Counted from the stretch's first letter, positions 54,104 through 62,463 are shown. The stretch: DNA of 64,000 nucleotides from Streptomyces sp. CC208A (GCF_030010625.1 NZ_JASCXN010000014.1:1-64000); one strand, 5' to 3'. Numbers and translations are program-made. The notes: generated by a model not told the origin, from the sequence alone.

Positions 54104-54546
54104 GCCGGGCCGCCCGGGCGAAGCCGCACCGACCGCGACGACGCGTCTTCGTGTTCGACTCCGAGGCGCTCTCCCAGGCGGTCCGGGGCGACCGGGAGAT
54201 GGCCGCCCTGATCAAGGCGGCTCCGGGGCTCGACATCCCGATCGTCACCTCGGCGCTCACGACCCTGGAAGCACGGGACCCGCGCGCGGCGTCGAGGCAG
54301 GCGCTGTGGGACTGGACGCTGTCCCGGATCCGCGTCGTGCACACGGACGACCACGTGGTCGCCATGGCGCGCGACATGCTGAGGGCGGCCGGCCTGCACG
54401 GGCACAAGTACGCCATCGACGCCGTCCTGGCGGCCGTGGCCGGACGGGAGGCCGAGCAGGGGGCCGAGGTGACCGTCTTCACCTCCGACACCGACGACAT
54501 GAATCGACTCCTCGCGGACCGATCCGTGCGGGTCGAGAAGGTCTGA
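54100..54546 (+). CDS. PIN-domain ribonuclease toxin
   Basis: A 148-residue PIN protein. Acidic positions: D in VFVFDSEALSQ, E in SALTTLEARD, D in KYAIDAVLAA and D in TVFTSDTDDMNRL. The N-terminal 15 residues (SRAARAKPHRPRRR) are basic and unusual. GTG start overlapping the antitoxin stop. The pair sits between the acyl-CoA dehydrogenase and enoyl-CoA hydratase genes of one operon and has its own promoter, so it is probably an insert. Confidence 0.82.
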   Translation: MSRAARAKPHRPRRRVFVFDSEALSQAVRGDREMAALIKAAPGLDIPIVTSALTTLEARDPRAASRQALWDWTLSRIRVVHTDDHVVAMARDMLRAAGLHGHKYAIDAVLAAVAGREAEQGAEVTVFTSDTDDMNRLLADRSVRVEKV

Positions 54547-54586
54547 CGACACGAGACGACACGAGAAGAGAGCCGAGGGACCGTAC

Positions 54587-55315
54587 GTGAGCCTGATCGC
54601 CGTCACCGAGGAACGCGGGGTCGTCACCCTCGCCCTCGACTCCCCGGACACCCGCAACGCGCTCTCGGCCGCGCTCGTCGCCGAGCTCGGCGGGGCGCTC
54701 GCCGAGGCCGGGAAGGATCCGGCGGTGCGGGCGGTGGTGCTGACGCACACGGGGGGCACGTTCAGCGCGGGCGCCGATCTGAAGGCGCCGCCCAGCCCGT
54801 ACGCCTTCGTCGACCTGCTCCGGCAGGTCGTGGAGCTGCCGAAGCCGGTCGTGGGGCACGTCGCGGCCGGGGGCAGGGTGCGGGCGGGCGGGCTCGGGCT
54901 GCTGAGCGCCTGTGACGTCGTGGTGGCGGGGGAGGGCGCGGACTTCGCGCTCACGGAGGTACGCATCGGGGTGGCGCCCGCGGTGATCTCGCTGACCCTG
55001 CTGCCGAGGCTGGAACCGCGCGCCGCCGCCCGCTACTACCTCACCGGCGAGCGCTTCGGCGTGCCGGAGGCGCGGGCGATGGGGCTCGTCACGGCGGGCG
55101 AGGACGAGCTGGGCGCGATCCTCGACGGGCTGCGGGCGGGCTCGCCGCAAGGGCTGCGTGAGTCGAAACGGCTGGTCACCGCTAGAGTCCTGGAGACCTT
55201 CGAGCGCGACGCGGAGGAGCTCGTGCAGAGATCGGCCACGCTCTTCGCCTCCGCCGAGGCACGCGAGGGCATGACGGCCTTCCTCGAACGACGGGACCCC
55301 GAATGGCGGCTCTGA
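54587..55315 (+). CDS. Enoyl-CoA hydratase
   Basis: A 242-residue crotonase-fold protein. SAGADLK and the oxyanion GGLGLLSACD region are present (typical members have GHVRAGGLGL). It hydrates or isomerises an enoyl-CoA in the same catabolic route as the carboxylase. The GTG at 54587 is preceded by GCCGAGGGA. It overlaps the TetR gene by 13 nt. Confidence 0.85.
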   Translation: MSLIAVTEERGVVTLALDSPDTRNALSAALVAELGGALAEAGKDPAVRAVVLTHTGGTFSAGADLKAPPSPYAFVDLLRQVVELPKPVVGHVAAGGRVRAGGLGLLSACDVVVAGEGADFALTEVRIGVAPAVISLTLLPRLEPRAAARYYLTGERFGVPEARAMGLVTAGEDELGAILDGLRAGSPQGLRESKRLVTARVLETFERDAEELVQRSATLFASAEAREGMTAFLERRDPEWRL

Positions 55316-55911
55316 CCGCGCCCCGGCACGACCGGAGCGACCGGAACCCGAAGCAGGACCGGAGCCGCGTCACCCGGCAGCGGCTCCTGGAGGCCGCCGT
55401 GGCCTGCCTCGCCGAGTACGGCTGGGCGGGGTCCACGGTGGCGGTGGTCGCCGAACGGGCGGGGGTGTCGCGGGGCGCCGCCCAGCACCACTTCCCGACC
55501 CGCGAGGACCTGTTCACGGCGGCCGTCGAGTACGTGGCGGAGGAGCGCTCGCAGGCGCTGCGGGCGCTGCCCACCGACGACCGCGCGCAGACCGTCGCCG
55601 CGCTCGTCGGCCTCTACACCGGGCCCCTCTTCCGGGCCGCGCTCCAGCTGTGGGTGGCGGCCGCGCACGAGGACCAGCTCCGCGACCGGGTCGCGGAGCT
55701 GGAGGCCCGGGTGGGCCGGGAGTCCCACCGCATCGCCGTCGAACTCCTCGGCGCCGACGAGTCCCGGCCCGGCGTCCGCGAGACCGTCCAGGGACTCCTG
55801 GACATGGCCCGCGGCCTGGGGCTCGCCACCCTCCTCAGCGACGACACCGCCCGCCGCGACCGGGTGGTCGCCCAGTGGGCGCGGCTGATCGACGAGGCGT
55901 TGAGCAACTAG
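55303..55911 (+). CDS. TetR-family regulator
   Basis: A 202-residue TetR protein: helix-turn-helix STVAVVAERAGVSRGAAQHH, C-terminal ligand domain. It is the last gene of the acyl-CoA operon and overlaps the hydratase gene, so it is expressed with it. A TetR-type operator precedes the operon at 46579-46596. It probably represses the operon and itself until a CoA thioester or terpenoid acid is present. Confidence 0.9.
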   Translation: MAALTAPRHDRSDRNPKQDRSRVTRQRLLEAAVACLAEYGWAGSTVAVVAERAGVSRGAAQHHFPTREDLFTAAVEYVAEERSQALRALPTDDRAQTVAALVGLYTGPLFRAALQLWVAAAHEDQLRDRVAELEARVGRESHRIAVELLGADESRPGVRETVQGLLDMARGLGLATLLSDDTARRDRVVAQWARLIDEALSN

Positions 55912-55914
55912 CGC

Positions 55915-55999
55915 GGACCGGCTGGACCGGCGCGGACCTGCACGGACCGGCTGGACCGGCGCGGACCTGCACGGACCGGCTGGACCGGCGCGGACCGGC
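55915..55999. repeat. 29-bp tandem repeat
   Basis: Unit GGACCGGCTGGACCGGCGC-plus-10 nt begins at 55915, 55944 and 55973: almost three copies of 29 bp. It fills the gap between convergent TetR and PLP-dehydratase genes, where terminators are expected. Confidence 0.92.
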
Positions 56000-56973
56000 T
56001 AGGCGCGCAGGCCGAAGCGGTCCGCCCAGGCCGCGACGTCGGCCGTCGTCGCGTTGCCGCCGCAGACCACCAGACCGAGGCGGGCGTCAGGACCGACCCG
56101 GTCCAGGACCCGGCGGGCGGCCGGGAGCAGGCATCCGGCGGCCGGTTCGGCCCAGACCTTGGCGTGTTCGGCCAGGTCCAGGGTGCCCTGGACCGCCTCC
56201 GCGTCCGTCACCGTGAGCACGTCCTCGACCAGCGCCTCCACGTGCGCGTAGGTGAGCGCGGAGACGCTGGGCGCGCTCAGCGTCGACACGACCGAGGAGA
56301 GCTCGACCGGCACCGGGCCGCCCGCCGCGAGGGCCGCCGCCATGGCGTGGGCGCCCTCCGTCTCCACGCCCCAGATCCGGACGCCGGGGCGGCGGGCGCG
56401 CAGGGCGGTGGCGACGCCGGCGATCAGACCGCCGCCGCCGATGCTGACGAGGACGTCGGTGAGTTCGCCCGCGTCCTCGGCGAACTCCAGGCCGACCGTG
56501 CCCTGGGCGGCGACGACCAGCGGGTCGTCGAAGGGGTGGACGAGGGTGAGGCCCCCGGCGCGCAGCTCGTCCATGAGGGCGAAGGCGCCCGGCATGGTGT
56601 CGGCGAGGAGGACCTCGGCCCCGGCGGCCTTCGCGGTGTCCACGGCGCGGGCCGGGGCGGATCTCGGCATGACGACGGTCGCCCGCACGCCGAGCGCCCC
56701 GGCCATGACGGCGAGCCCCACGCCGTGGTTGCCGCCGCTGACCGCGACGACGCCGGCCGCGCGCTCGGCCCCGTCGAGGGCGAGCAGCTTGGCGGCCGCC
56801 CCGCGCGCCTTGAACGAGCCGGTGCGCTGGAGGAGTTCCAGCTTCACGGTGACGTCCGCGCCGAGCAGGGCGGTCAGTCCGGGGCTGGGCAGGGTCGGAG
56901 TGCGTACGACATGTCCGGTGAGGCGTTCGGCAGCGGCTTCGACGTCCGCGACGGTGATCAGCACGCCTTCCAC
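55999..56973 (-). CDS. PLP-dependent threonine/serine dehydratase-like
   Basis: A 324-residue fold-type II PLP enzyme. The PLP lysine is in RTGSFKARGA, the glycine loop is VAVSGGNHGVGLAV and the second phosphate loop SIGGGGLIAG. Acts as a threonine, serine or racemase-type enzyme; specificity not decided. The start was set to the GTG at 56973, 11 nt after GGAGG; a TTG at 56994 and GTG at 56964 are alternatives. Confidence 0.85.
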   Translation of the reverse strand: MEGVLITVADVEAAAERLTGHVVRTPTLPSPGLTALLGADVTVKLELLQRTGSFKARGAAAKLLALDGAERAAGVVAVSGGNHGVGLAVMAGALGVRATVVMPRSAPARAVDTAKAAGAEVLLADTMPGAFALMDELRAGGLTLVHPFDDPLVVAAQGTVGLEFAEDAGELTDVLVSIGGGGLIAGVATALRARRPGVRIWGVETEGAHAMAAALAAGGPVPVELSSVVSTLSAPSVSALTYAHVEALVEDVLTVTDAEAVQGTLDLAEHAKVWAEPAAGCLLPAARRVLDRVGPDARLGLVVCGGNATTADVAAWADRFGLRA

Positions 56974-57004
56974 TGTGCCGTACGCCTCCGACAACGGGTA
57001 TCGG

Positions 57005-58069
57005 TCAGATGCCCGGGATCTCCCGCGCCCGGAAGGCGTCCCGTACCGCCGTCGCCGCCTTCGTCCCGTACATGCCCTGGGCGGTGGCGATCGTCGTGCG
57101 GGCCGCCGCCTCGAAGCTGGTGTCGGGGGCGAAGCCGAACTGGGCGTTGACGATGATCCGGTCGGCGGTGCGGGCGCCGAGGGCCTTGCGGATGTCGAAG
57201 AGGGCGCGGGACCAGATCTCGCCGTCGGCGTGGACCTCGCCCTCGCGGTCGGCGTAGGTCTTGGTGCCGTCGAGGCGGCGCAGGCAGTGCGGGGCGGGGC
57301 TGTAGCCGGTGGCGTCCCAGTCGGCGACGCACGCCTCGTCGGCCTTCATGGGCCAGCCGTACTTCTGGACCGCGTGGTTGCCGACGGTGACGGCGAGGTA
57401 GTCGCCGAAGGCCTCGCCGATGGAGCCGGCCTCGACGGAGGTGCCGAAGCCGGGGACCTGGGCGTGGTGCACGGCGTGGCCGTACTCGTGGAGGATCACC
57501 TCGGCGTCCTCGGCGTCGTCCACGCCGCCCTTGCCGAAGCGGATCTCGGCCTTCTTGTCGGTGAAGTAGGAGTTGTCGGCGCCCCACTGGTTCAGCCGGA
57601 CCGGCTGGACGCGGTCGTTGGCGCCGGGCAGCTCGGTGCCGAAGCCGAGGCTCTGCAGGTACTCCTGGGCCTCGTTGACCCAGAAGTACGCCATGACCTG
57701 CTCGAACCCGTCGTCGGAGCGGTCGTACGAGGCGGCCAGGGCGACGCTCGCGGGCTTGCCGGTCTCGGAGCGGACGGCGGCCCACTTGCCGGAGAGGCCG
57801 CCGCTGCCGTCGAGGTTGCGGAGGGTGGCGAGGGCGTAGGCGGAGGCGGGGACGTCGCTCGCCGCGTCCTTGTGGTCGGCGAGGGTCTGGTCGCCGGTGG
57901 ACTGGACCGGGTTGACCATGAAGATCCGGCCCTGGGGCGCGGGCGCGGAGGCGGAGGCAGGCGCGGGGGCGGCGGCGCCGGCCGTGGCGGCGGGGGTCAG
58001 CGTGGCGGCGGCGGCCAGGGTGACGACGGCGGCGGCCAGGAGGCGCCGGGGGGTGCGGTGGGCGGTCAT
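57005..58069 (-). CDS. Secreted zinc metallopeptidase, M36/gluzincin-like
   Basis: A 354-residue secreted protease. Signal peptide with RRLLAAAVVTLAAAATLTPA. The zinc motif is HEYGHAVHH (H194, E195, H198) and the third ligand is in SVEAGSIGEAFGDYLAV, as in fungalysin-like M36 and M4 peptidases. The propeptide region is short. The ATG at 58069 has AGGAGG 6 nt upstream. It degrades external protein or processes cell-surface proteins. Confidence 0.85.
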   Translation of the reverse strand: MTAHRTPRRLLAAAVVTLAAAATLTPAATAGAAAPAPASASAPAPQGRIFMVNPVQSTGDQTLADHKDAASDVPASAYALATLRNLDGSGGLSGKWAAVRSETGKPASVALAASYDRSDDGFEQVMAYFWVNEAQEYLQSLGFGTELPGANDRVQPVRLNQWGADNSYFTDKKAEIRFGKGGVDDAEDAEVILHEYGHAVHHAQVPGFGTSVEAGSIGEAFGDYLAVTVGNHAVQKYGWPMKADEACVADWDATGYSPAPHCLRRLDGTKTYADREGEVHADGEIWSRALFDIRKALGARTADRIIVNAQFGFAPDTSFEAAARTTIATAQGMYGTKAATAVRDAFRAREIPGI

Positions 58070-58187
58070 GGACATCCTCCTGCGCGGGGACGCGGCGACG
58101 AGACGATTGGCATGCGCGTGACAGTCAAGGCGGCGATCTTCGCGTACGGGCCGCCTCCCTGAACAGGCCCCGGCCCCTCCGATCCGC

Positions 58188-58203
58188 TGTGACGCGGGCC
58201 ACA
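58188..58203 (+). promoter_or_regulatory. Crp-type box at -41.5 of the leader transcript
   Basis: TGTGA-CGCGGG-CCACA matches the TGTGA-N6-TCACA consensus at all but one position. Its centre (58195.5) is 41.5 nt before the predicted transcription start at 58237, the class II position where Crp contacts RNA polymerase. Confidence 0.55.
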
Positions 58204-58224
58204 GGCGATCCGGGCGGGCCGCAG

Positions 58225-58230
58225 TACGCT
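58225..58230 (+). promoter_or_regulatory. -10 hexamer for the leader peptide
   Basis: TACGCT ends 6 nt before the ATG at 58237, so the transcript would begin at the leader start codon. Confidence 0.5.
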
Positions 58231-58236
58231 GGTCGC

Positions 58237-58311
58237 ATGCCTCTGCTCGTACGCCGCCGCCACGTGGACTTCGTCCGCGTCACGAGCATGAGCTGTCGCC
58301 GCGCCGCCTGA
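58237..58311 (+). CDS. 24-codon leader peptide
   Basis: An ATG-initiated ORF of 24 codons. Its core LVRRRHVDFVRV followed near the end by SCRRAA matches the pattern of actinobacterial putative leader peptides (R-H-V-D-x-x-R-V, then cysteine), some of which are thought to sense cysteine supply through attenuation. The mRNA is predicted to be leaderless. The following 121 nt to the next start are GC rich with short palindromes such as CCCCGCGGGG, which could act as an attenuator. Downstream is the 2-oxoglutarate oxygenase. Confidence 0.6.
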   Translation: MPLLVRRRHVDFVRVTSMSCRRAA

Positions 58312-58432
58312 CCCCAGGGGCACCACCCTCCCGCCCCGCGGGGTCCCTCCACCGACCCCTGTCGACCGGCACCCGCGGCCCCCGCCCCACCCCGGCGGCC
58401 GCCCCGGGACCCGTACACCCGCGGACGCATCC

Positions 58433-59497
58433 ATGAGCCTCAGCGCACCCCTCGCCACCCCCGCCGTCTCGTACGCCTCGCAGCTCCCGATCGTCGACCT
58501 CTCCGCCGCCGGCCGCGGCCCCGAGGCCCGCCGGCTGCTCCACGCCCAGCTGCACTCCGCCGCCCACGACGTCGGCTTCTTCCAGCTCGTCGGGCACGGC
58601 GTGACCGAGGCCGAGACCCGGGCCCTCACCGACGCCATGCACGCCTTCTTCGCCCTGCCCGAGGCGGACCGGCGCGCCCTCGACAACCTCAACTCGCCGC
58701 ACTTCCGCGGCTACACCCGCGTCGGCGACGAGCGGACCCAGGGTGCCCGGGACTGGCGCGACCAGCTCGACATCGGCGCCGAGCGGCCCGCCCGCGCGCC
58801 CGCCCCCTGGGAGCCCCCGTACTGGTGGCTCGAAGGCCCCAATCAGTGGCCCGAGGCGCTGCCCGAGCTGCGCACCGCCGCCCTGCACTGGATCGACCGG
58901 CTCAGCGGCGTCGCCGAGCGGCTGCTCCACGAGCTGCTCGCCTCCATCGGCGCGCCCGAGGACTTCTACGACGACATCTTCGGCCCCCGCGCCCACCCGC
59001 AGCTCAAGCTGGTGCGCTACCCCGGCAGCAGCGGCGAGGGCGACGACCAGGGCGTCGGCGCCCACAAGGACTACGGCTTCCTCACCCTGCTCCTCCAGGA
59101 CCAGGTGGGCGGGCTCCAGGTGCAGCGGGAGGACGGCAGGTTCCACGACGTGCCGCCGCTGCCCGGTGCCTTCGTCGTCAACCTCGGTGAACTCCTCGAA
59201 GTCGCGACGAACGGCTATCTGATCGCCACCAACCACCGGGTGGTCTCCCCGCCCGGCGCGACGGAACGGTTCTCCGTCCCGTTCTTCTACAACCCGCGGC
59301 TCGACGCCCGGATCGCCCCGCTCGACTTCCCGTACGCCGACCGGGCCCCCGGCATCACCACCGACCCGGCGAACCCGCTCTTCGCCGAGTACGGCCGCAA
59401 CGCCCTGAAGGGGAAGGTCCGCGCCCACCCGCTGGTGGCGGCGCGCCACCACGCGGACCTCCTGCTCCGGCAGGATCAGCCGACGATGTCGGCGTAA
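58433..59497 (+). CDS. 2-oxoglutarate/Fe(II)-dependent oxygenase
   Basis: A 354-residue isopenicillin N synthase-like oxygenase. N-terminal DIOX_N-type VGFFQLVGHGV; the iron ligands are in GAHKDYGFLTLL (H, D) and NHRVVSPP (H), and RFSVPFFYNP carries the 2-oxoglutarate arginine. It hydroxylates or oxidises an unknown substrate. It is preceded by a leader peptide ORF, so its expression may follow amino-acid supply. Its last 22 nt overlap citrate synthase tail-to-tail. Confidence 0.87.
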   Translation: MSLSAPLATPAVSYASQLPIVDLSAAGRGPEARRLLHAQLHSAAHDVGFFQLVGHGVTEAETRALTDAMHAFFALPEADRRALDNLNSPHFRGYTRVGDERTQGARDWRDQLDIGAERPARAPAPWEPPYWWLEGPNQWPEALPELRTAALHWIDRLSGVAERLLHELLASIGAPEDFYDDIFGPRAHPQLKLVRYPGSSGEGDDQGVGAHKDYGFLTLLLQDQVGGLQVQREDGRFHDVPPLPGAFVVNLGELLEVATNGYLIATNHRVVSPPGATERFSVPFFYNPRLDARIAPLDFPYADRAPGITTDPANPLFAEYGRNALKGKVRAHPLVAARHHADLLLRQDQPTMSA

Positions 59498-60576
59498 CCC
59501 TCGATCTCACGCGGGTCCCGTCGCCCCGGGCCCGTGTACCGGGCCGACGGGCGGACCAGGCGGCCGGTGCGCTTCTGCTCCAGGATGTGCGCCGACCAGC
59601 CGGCCGTCCGGGCGCAGCTGAACATCGACGTGAACATGTGCGCGGGGACCTCGGCGAAGTCGAGGACGATCGCGGCCCAGAACTCGACGTTGGTGGCGAG
59701 CACGCGATCCGGACGGCGGTTGTGCAGCTCCTCCAGGGCGGCCTTCTCCAGCGCCTCGGCGACCTCGAAGCGAGGTGCGGCGAGCTCCCTGGCGGTACGG
59801 CGGAGCACGCGGGCGCGGGGGTCCTCGGCGCGGTAGACGCGGTGGCCGAAGCCCATCAGGCGCTCGCCCCGGTCGAGGGCCTGCTTCACGTACGCGGTGG
59901 CGTCGCCGGTCCGCTCGATCTCCTCGATCATGCCGAGGACGCGGGAGGGCGCGCCGCCGTGCAGCGGCCCGGACATGGCGCCGACCGCCCCGGAGAGGGC
60001 GGCGGCGACGTCGGCGCCGGTGGAGGCGATGACGCGGGCGGTGAAGGTGGAGGCGTTCATGCCGTGCTCGGCGGCCGAGGTCCAGTAGGCGTCGACGGCC
60101 TTGACGTGCTTCGGGTCCGGCTCGCCGCGCCAGCGGATCATGAACCGCTCGACGACCGACTCGGCCTTGTCGATCTCGCTCTGCGGCACCATCGGCAGCC
60201 CCTGCCCGCGCGCCGACTGGGCGACGTACGACAGGGCCATGACGGCGGCGCGGGCGAGGTCGTCGCGGGCCTGCTCCACGGAGATGTCGAGGAGCGGTTT
60301 GAGGCCCCACACCGGCGCGAGCATGGCGAGCGCGGACTGCACGTCGACCCGGATGTCGCCGGAGTGGACCGGGATCGGGAAGGGCTCGGCGGCCGGCAGG
60401 CCGGGGTTGAAGGCGCCGTCGACGAGCAGGCCCCACACGTTGCCGAAGGAGACGTGGCCGACGAGGTCCTCGATGTCCACCCCGCGGTAGCGGAGCGCGC
60501 CGCCCTCCTTGTCGGGTTCGGCGATCTCGGTCTCGAACGCGACGACTCCTTCGAGGCCCGGTACGAAGTCGGACAT
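59476..60576 (-). CDS. Citrate synthase 2
   Basis: A 366-residue citrate synthase (TCA entry step: oxaloacetate + acetyl-CoA). Catalytic histidines are in MSGPLHGGAPSRVLG and GFGHRVYRAEDPRA; the catalytic aspartate is in the VLDFAEVP region. It is the short, non-hexameric form that actinobacteria keep alongside a larger enzyme. The 212-nt gap upstream contains three ATCGAT motifs. It converges on the oxygenase gene. Confidence 0.92.
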   Translation of the reverse strand: MSDFVPGLEGVVAFETEIAEPDKEGGALRYRGVDIEDLVGHVSFGNVWGLLVDGAFNPGLPAAEPFPIPVHSGDIRVDVQSALAMLAPVWGLKPLLDISVEQARDDLARAAVMALSYVAQSARGQGLPMVPQSEIDKAESVVERFMIRWRGEPDPKHVKAVDAYWTSAAEHGMNASTFTARVIASTGADVAAALSGAVGAMSGPLHGGAPSRVLGMIEEIERTGDATAYVKQALDRGERLMGFGHRVYRAEDPRARVLRRTARELAAPRFEVAEALEKAALEELHNRRPDRVLATNVEFWAAIVLDFAEVPAHMFTSMFSCARTAGWSAHILEQKRTGRLVRPSARYTGPGRRDPREIEGYADIVG

Positions 60577-60592
60577 CAGGCGGCTCCTTCTA

Positions 60593-60619
60593 ATCGATGG
60601 TCTCTTATCGATGATCGAT
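60593..60619. promoter_or_regulatory. Clustered ATCGAT motifs before citrate synthase
   Basis: ATCGAT occurs at 60593-60598, 60607-60612 and 60614-60619, that is, 17 to 43 nt before the citrate synthase start. On its coding strand two copies lie in CATCGATAAG and CATCGATTAG. A regulator site or promoter element. Confidence 0.4.
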
Positions 60620-60788
60620 CAACCGACCGGCGGTCGCTGGCGGGACTCAACAGTCATCCAGCGCATGAGTCTGTACGGTTCCGATGATGCGGGGAAGCGT
60701 GACATCCGGCACACTCCGCCGATCCGGCGACAGAGGATTGACGCCCCGCCGTGGCGGGCAAACTGGGGTGCTGCGGCAGGATGGCCCC

Positions 60789-61448
60789 GTGACCGACGCC
60801 CTGGACCCCGCCGACATGCGCGAGCAGTACCGCACCAAGGAACTGACCGCGGCCGACCTCGCACCCGACCCGATCCAGCAGTTCGCCGCCTGGTTCAAGG
60901 AGACCGCCGCCAATCCGGCGATCCACGAACCGAACGCGATGATCGTCTCGACCGCGACCCCCGACGGACGCCCCTCGTCCCGCACGGTCCTGCTCAAGCA
61001 CTACGACGAGGCCGGCTTCGTCTTCTTCACCAACTACGGCTCCCGCAAGGGCACCGAACTGGCCGCCAACCCGTACGTCTCCCTGCTCTTCCCCTGGCAC
61101 CCCCTGGCCCGCCAGGTCATCGTCACCGGCCGCGCCGCCCGCACCCCCCGCGCCGAGACCGCCGCCTACTTCCGCACCCGCCCCCACGGCTCCCAGCTGG
61201 GCGCCTGGGCCAGCGAGCAGTCCTCGGTCATCTCCTCCCGCGAAGAGCTCCTGGCCCGCTACGACGAGCTGGCCACCCGCTACCCCGACTCCGAACAGGT
61301 CCCCGTCCCCCCGGCCTGGGGCGGCTTCCGCGTGATCCCCGAGACCGTCGAGTTCTGGCAGGGCCACGAGAACCGCCTCCACGACCGCCTGCGGTACGTC
61401 CGCGGCGACGGGGGCGAGGGCTGGAGCGTGGAGCGGCTGGCGCCCTAA
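60789..61448 (+). CDS. pdxH: Pyridoxamine 5'-phosphate oxidase
   Basis: FMN-dependent enzyme (219 residues) that makes pyridoxal 5'-phosphate from the pyridoxamine/pyridoxine phosphate. PDGRPSSRTVLLKHYDEAGF and FFTNYGSRKGTELAANP are family blocks; WQGHENRLHDRLRY closes the protein. The GTG is preceded 6 nt upstream by CAGGAT, so the mRNA is probably leaderless. Convergent with, and overlapping by 4 nt, the HxlR-peroxiredoxin gene. Confidence 0.93.
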   Translation: MTDALDPADMREQYRTKELTAADLAPDPIQQFAAWFKETAANPAIHEPNAMIVSTATPDGRPSSRTVLLKHYDEAGFVFFTNYGSRKGTELAANPYVSLLFPWHPLARQVIVTGRAARTPRAETAAYFRTRPHGSQLGAWASEQSSVISSREELLARYDELATRYPDSEQVPVPPAWGGFRVIPETVEFWQGHENRLHDRLRYVRGDGGEGWSVERLAP

Positions 61449-62365
61449 GCGTCCCCGCCCCTGGAGGGCCCGCCCTGCGCGGCCCCGCCCTCCGCGAGGG
61501 CGCGCCCCAGGACCAGTGCGGTGTGCACGGCCGCGGGGATGTCCGTGACCGGGAACTGGACGTGCCGCACGGTCCGCTCCCGGTCCACGACCAGGACCAG
61601 CCGCTTGAGCCGGAGCAGCTGCCCGGCCCGGAAGGTCGGCAGCCGCAGCGCCGCCGCGAGGCGGGTGTCCGTGTCGGAGAGCAGCGGGAAGGGGATGTCC
61701 TCCGCGGCGGCGAAGGCCCGCTGCTCGTCGGGGCGCTGCGTGGAGACGCCCCGGACGGCGACCCCGGCCGCCGTGAACGTCTCGTACGCGTCCCGGAACA
61801 GCCGGTTCTCCAGCGTGCAGCCGACCGTGCCGGGGATGTCGGCCCAGCCGTCGGGCAGCGGGCTCGGCCGCCCGGTGGCCGGGTAGCAGAAGAGGACCGT
61901 GGCGGCGGCGCCGGGATCCATCGGGTCGAGCTCGCCGCCGGTGTGCGCGGGCAGGGAGAGCCGGGGGAGCCGGGTGCCGGGCAGGGTGTGGACGCGCACC
62001 GCCTCGGCGCTGTCCGCGTCGGCGGTGGCGGTGAGGCTGCCGTCCCCGAGGACCCAGCGGTCGGCCCAGTCCTGCATGGAGACCAGGACGGGCAGCAGGG
62101 CGCGGCCGGCGGCACTGAGCCGGTACTCGTACCGGGGCGGTCCCTGCTGGTAGGGCGTCTTCTCCAGGACGCCGCTCTCGACGAGGTGGCCGAGCCGCTC
62201 GGTGAGGACCTTGCGGGAGATGTCGAGCTCGCGCTGGAGCTCGTCGAAGCGGTACCGGCCGCGGGCGGCCTCGCGGACGATCAGCAGGCTCCACCAGTCG
62301 CCGATGACGGCGGCCGCCTGGGCGACGGCGCAAGCGGTGTCGCGCTCGGGTACGGCTCGCGCCAT
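61445..62365 (-). CDS. HxlR regulator fused to a peroxiredoxin
   Basis: A 306-residue fusion. Residues 1-110 are an HxlR winged helix (ERDTACAVAQAAAVIGDWWS, FDELQRELDISRKVLTERL; conserved Cys12). Residues 150-290 are a peroxiredoxin-like domain: LFCYPATGRPSPLPDGWADI, then GTVGCTLENRLFRDAY with the peroxidatic-type cysteine in GCT. It may sense peroxide or thiols directly and control the adjacent ABC transporter through the operator at 62441-62463. Confidence 0.85.
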   Translation of the reverse strand: MARAVPERDTACAVAQAAAVIGDWWSLLIVREAARGRYRFDELQRELDISRKVLTERLGHLVESGVLEKTPYQQGPPRYEYRLSAAGRALLPVLVSMQDWADRWVLGDGSLTATADADSAEAVRVHTLPGTRLPRLSLPAHTGGELDPMDPGAAATVLFCYPATGRPSPLPDGWADIPGTVGCTLENRLFRDAYETFTAAGVAVRGVSTQRPDEQRAFAAAEDIPFPLLSDTDTRLAAALRLPTFRAGQLLRLKRLVLVVDRERTVRHVQFPVTDIPAAVHTALVLGRALAEGGAAQGGPSRGGDA

Positions 62366-62440
62366 GTCTCTCGTCTCCCTCTCGCCCCCTCGGGGCTCCT
62401 CTGGTCCCTATCTTGCGCCAAACGGTCAGTTCCCGATAGA

Positions 62441-62463
62441 AACTCACTCGTCACGAGCGAGTT
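62441..62463. promoter_or_regulatory. HxlR operator candidate
   Basis: Arms 62441-62451 (AACTCACTCGT) and 62453-62463 (ACGAGCGAGTT) are inverted repeats with one mismatch in 11 bp around a single C. The site lies between the HxlR and ABC-permease genes, where a dimeric HxlR protein is expected to bind. Confidence 0.65.
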
